Of a stretch of DNA of 64,000 bases, positions 63,243 through 64,000 are shown in pieces. The notes under the pieces were generated by a model that did no database searches, was not told where the DNA came from, and saw only the letters and a program-made list of their open reading frames with translations. A program made the position numbers and the translations under genes. This DNA comes from JBNKHG01 sp050290225 (GTDB lineage Bacteria > Pseudomonadota > Gammaproteobacteria > Pseudomonadales > Cellvibrionaceae). The DNA is taken from the NCBI GenBank assembly GCA_050290225.1, contig JBNKHG010000056.1, forward strand, positions 1 to 64,000, in the 5' to 3' direction. Each line of letters opens with the position of its first letter. Positions within the stretch are counted from its first letter, which is position 1.

Positions 63243-63557
63243 ATGATCCATATCACCCTGCATTTTCTCGTCCCGGCGCTGGTGGTCACCTGCTTTTTCA
63301 GGCGCGATTGGAAACGCGCCTACCTTGTGATGGCGGCTACCATGCTGGTAGACGTCGATCACCTTTTGGCCGTGCCGATTTACGACCCAGGACGCTGCAG
63401 CATCGGTTTTCACCCGTTGCATCGATTGGCGTTTATTGGCATTTACACCGCATTAAGCCTTATCCCGAAAACCCGCTTGGTCGGCATCGGCCTGGTGATT
63501 CATATGGCGCTTGACGCTATCGATTGCCAGTTGAGCAACCAGGTCTGGTCGAACTGA
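63243..63557 (+). CDS. DUF6122 membrane protein
   Basis: A 104-residue membrane protein with three helices. MLVDVDHLLAVPIYDPGRCS, then IGFHPLH, and HMALDAIDC are the DUF6122 signature, with His and Asp residues placed like a metal site in the membrane. The function is unknown. GC content is back to the chromosomal level. Spacing to nfo is about 175 bases. Confidence 0.8.
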   Translation: MIHITLHFLVPALVVTCFFRRDWKRAYLVMAATMLVDVDHLLAVPIYDPGRCSIGFHPLHRLAFIGIYTALSLIPKTRLVGIGLVIHMALDAIDCQLSNQVWSN

Positions 63558-63731
63558 TCTTCCGGGTCTTCATAGAGGGTCTCCGTACAACCCCTCCTCT
63601 GGGATCCCGGGCCTCGCTCACGCGAAAGGTATCGAGCACCGGAATATCACAACTCCCCCAAAACCGGCCATTTGGTCTATCATAGACATCACCGTTTAAT
63701 AACACCGAAACACTGTGGACAACCCAAAACC

Positions 63732-64000
63732 ATGAAATACATTGGCGCCCATGTGTCCGCCAGCGGCGGCGTCGAAAACGCCCCCTTGAATGCCCGTGAG
63801 ATTGGCGCCCGGGCCTTTGCCCTGTTTACCCGCAACCAGCGCCGCTGGGAAGCCAAGCCCCTGAGCCCCGCCAGTATCGAGGCGTTCAAAACTAATTGTC
63901 GCAGCGTTGGCATCGACCCCGCCTTTATCCTGCCCCACGACAGCTACCTGATTAACCTCGGGCATCCGGATACGGCGGGGTTGAATAAATCCCGTGCCGC
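63732..64000 (+). CDS. nfo: endonuclease IV, 5' part
   Basis: The first 89 codons of an AP endonuclease of the Nfo family, cut off by the window end. KYIGAHVSASGGVENAP carries the first zinc-site His, ALFTRNQRRWEAKPL the conserved Arg/Trp loop, and ILPHDSYLINLGHP the next His. It repairs abasic sites in DNA. ATG 63732 matches the usual start. Confidence 0.93.
   Translation, partial: MKYIGAHVSASGGVENAPLNAREIGARAFALFTRNQRRWEAKPLSPASIEAFKTNCRSVGIDPAFILPHDSYLINLGHPDTAGLNKSRA

Overview
The window reads as the chromosome of a free-living, aerobic to microaerobic marine-type gammaproteobacterium. The gene content and order (hda–DUF2066–purMN; argG–motY–pyrC–rnt–prx–bfd–bfr; ccoNOQP–ccoGHIS) resemble Pseudomonas and the Cellvibrionales/Microbulbifer-like lineages. 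Genus assignment is inference only: no rRNA or species marker lies in the window. Most of it is GC-rich, dense core genome. One AT-rich accessory patch lies near the right end (about 60.7–62.6 kb).

Layout. 0.2–7.6 kb: a small exported charged protein, a response regulator with an RsmB/NOP RNA methyltransferase, a TlpA-like thioredoxin lipoprotein, YihY, then arsC–wrbA–DUF2069–sppA. 7.7–13.1 kb: hda and a DUF2066 protein divergent from purM–purN, then a DUF3108 protein and slyD. 13.4–22.6 kb: the complete cbb3 oxidase locus on the minus strand (ccoNOQP, then ccoGHIS and a TauE/SafE-type protein), preceded by a perfect FNR/Anr box spaced correctly from a -10. 22.9–29.5 kb: argG, motY, pyrC, rnt, a 2-Cys peroxiredoxin, bfd and bfr, with candidate OxyR and Fur sites. 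29.8–37.2 kb: a lipoprotein beside a large membrane Ser/Thr kinase, a glycine-zipper lipoprotein, a Fur-box-preceded porin–FMN-binding–PepSY operon, and grxD. 37.5–45.8 kb: argD–argF, dgkA, and nrdA–nrdB with DnaA and NrdR-like sites upstream. 46–53.5 kb: a candidate GGA-rich (CsrB/Rsm-like) sRNA, a flavin reductase, a TonB receptor, a Nudix hydrolase, an MBL-fold hydrolase, a UDG-family protein, CvpA and an XRE-cupin regulator. 53.7–60.6 kb: gcvP, a secreted PLA2-like protein with a SYLF protein, several small orphan proteins including a Nif11-domain protein, and an AhpD-like protein. 60.7–63.2 kb: an AT-rich patch with an integron-type attC site and two broken cassette-like genes, then orphan genes, a DUF6122 protein and the start of nfo.

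Themes. Many genes concern respiration, iron and redox balance: the cbb3 oxidase, bfd/bfr, peroxiredoxin, monothiol glutaredoxin, and the porin/flavin-transfer operon. Others concern nucleotide and arginine supply (purMN, pyrC, nrdAB, argG, argD, argF).

The most unusual non-coding structures are three. First, a family of about 115–127 bp elements with terminal inverted repeats; the ends of these elements supply the stop codons of two neighbouring genes. Second, 7-bp tandem-repeat arrays in opposed orientation, found between converging gene ends. Third, the GGA-rich RNA candidate with a strong terminator. I did not find an obvious complete new defence or biosynthetic system. The strongest leads for something undescribed are the Fur-linked porin–flavin operon, the inverted-repeat element family, and the PLA2-like/SYLF secreted pair.
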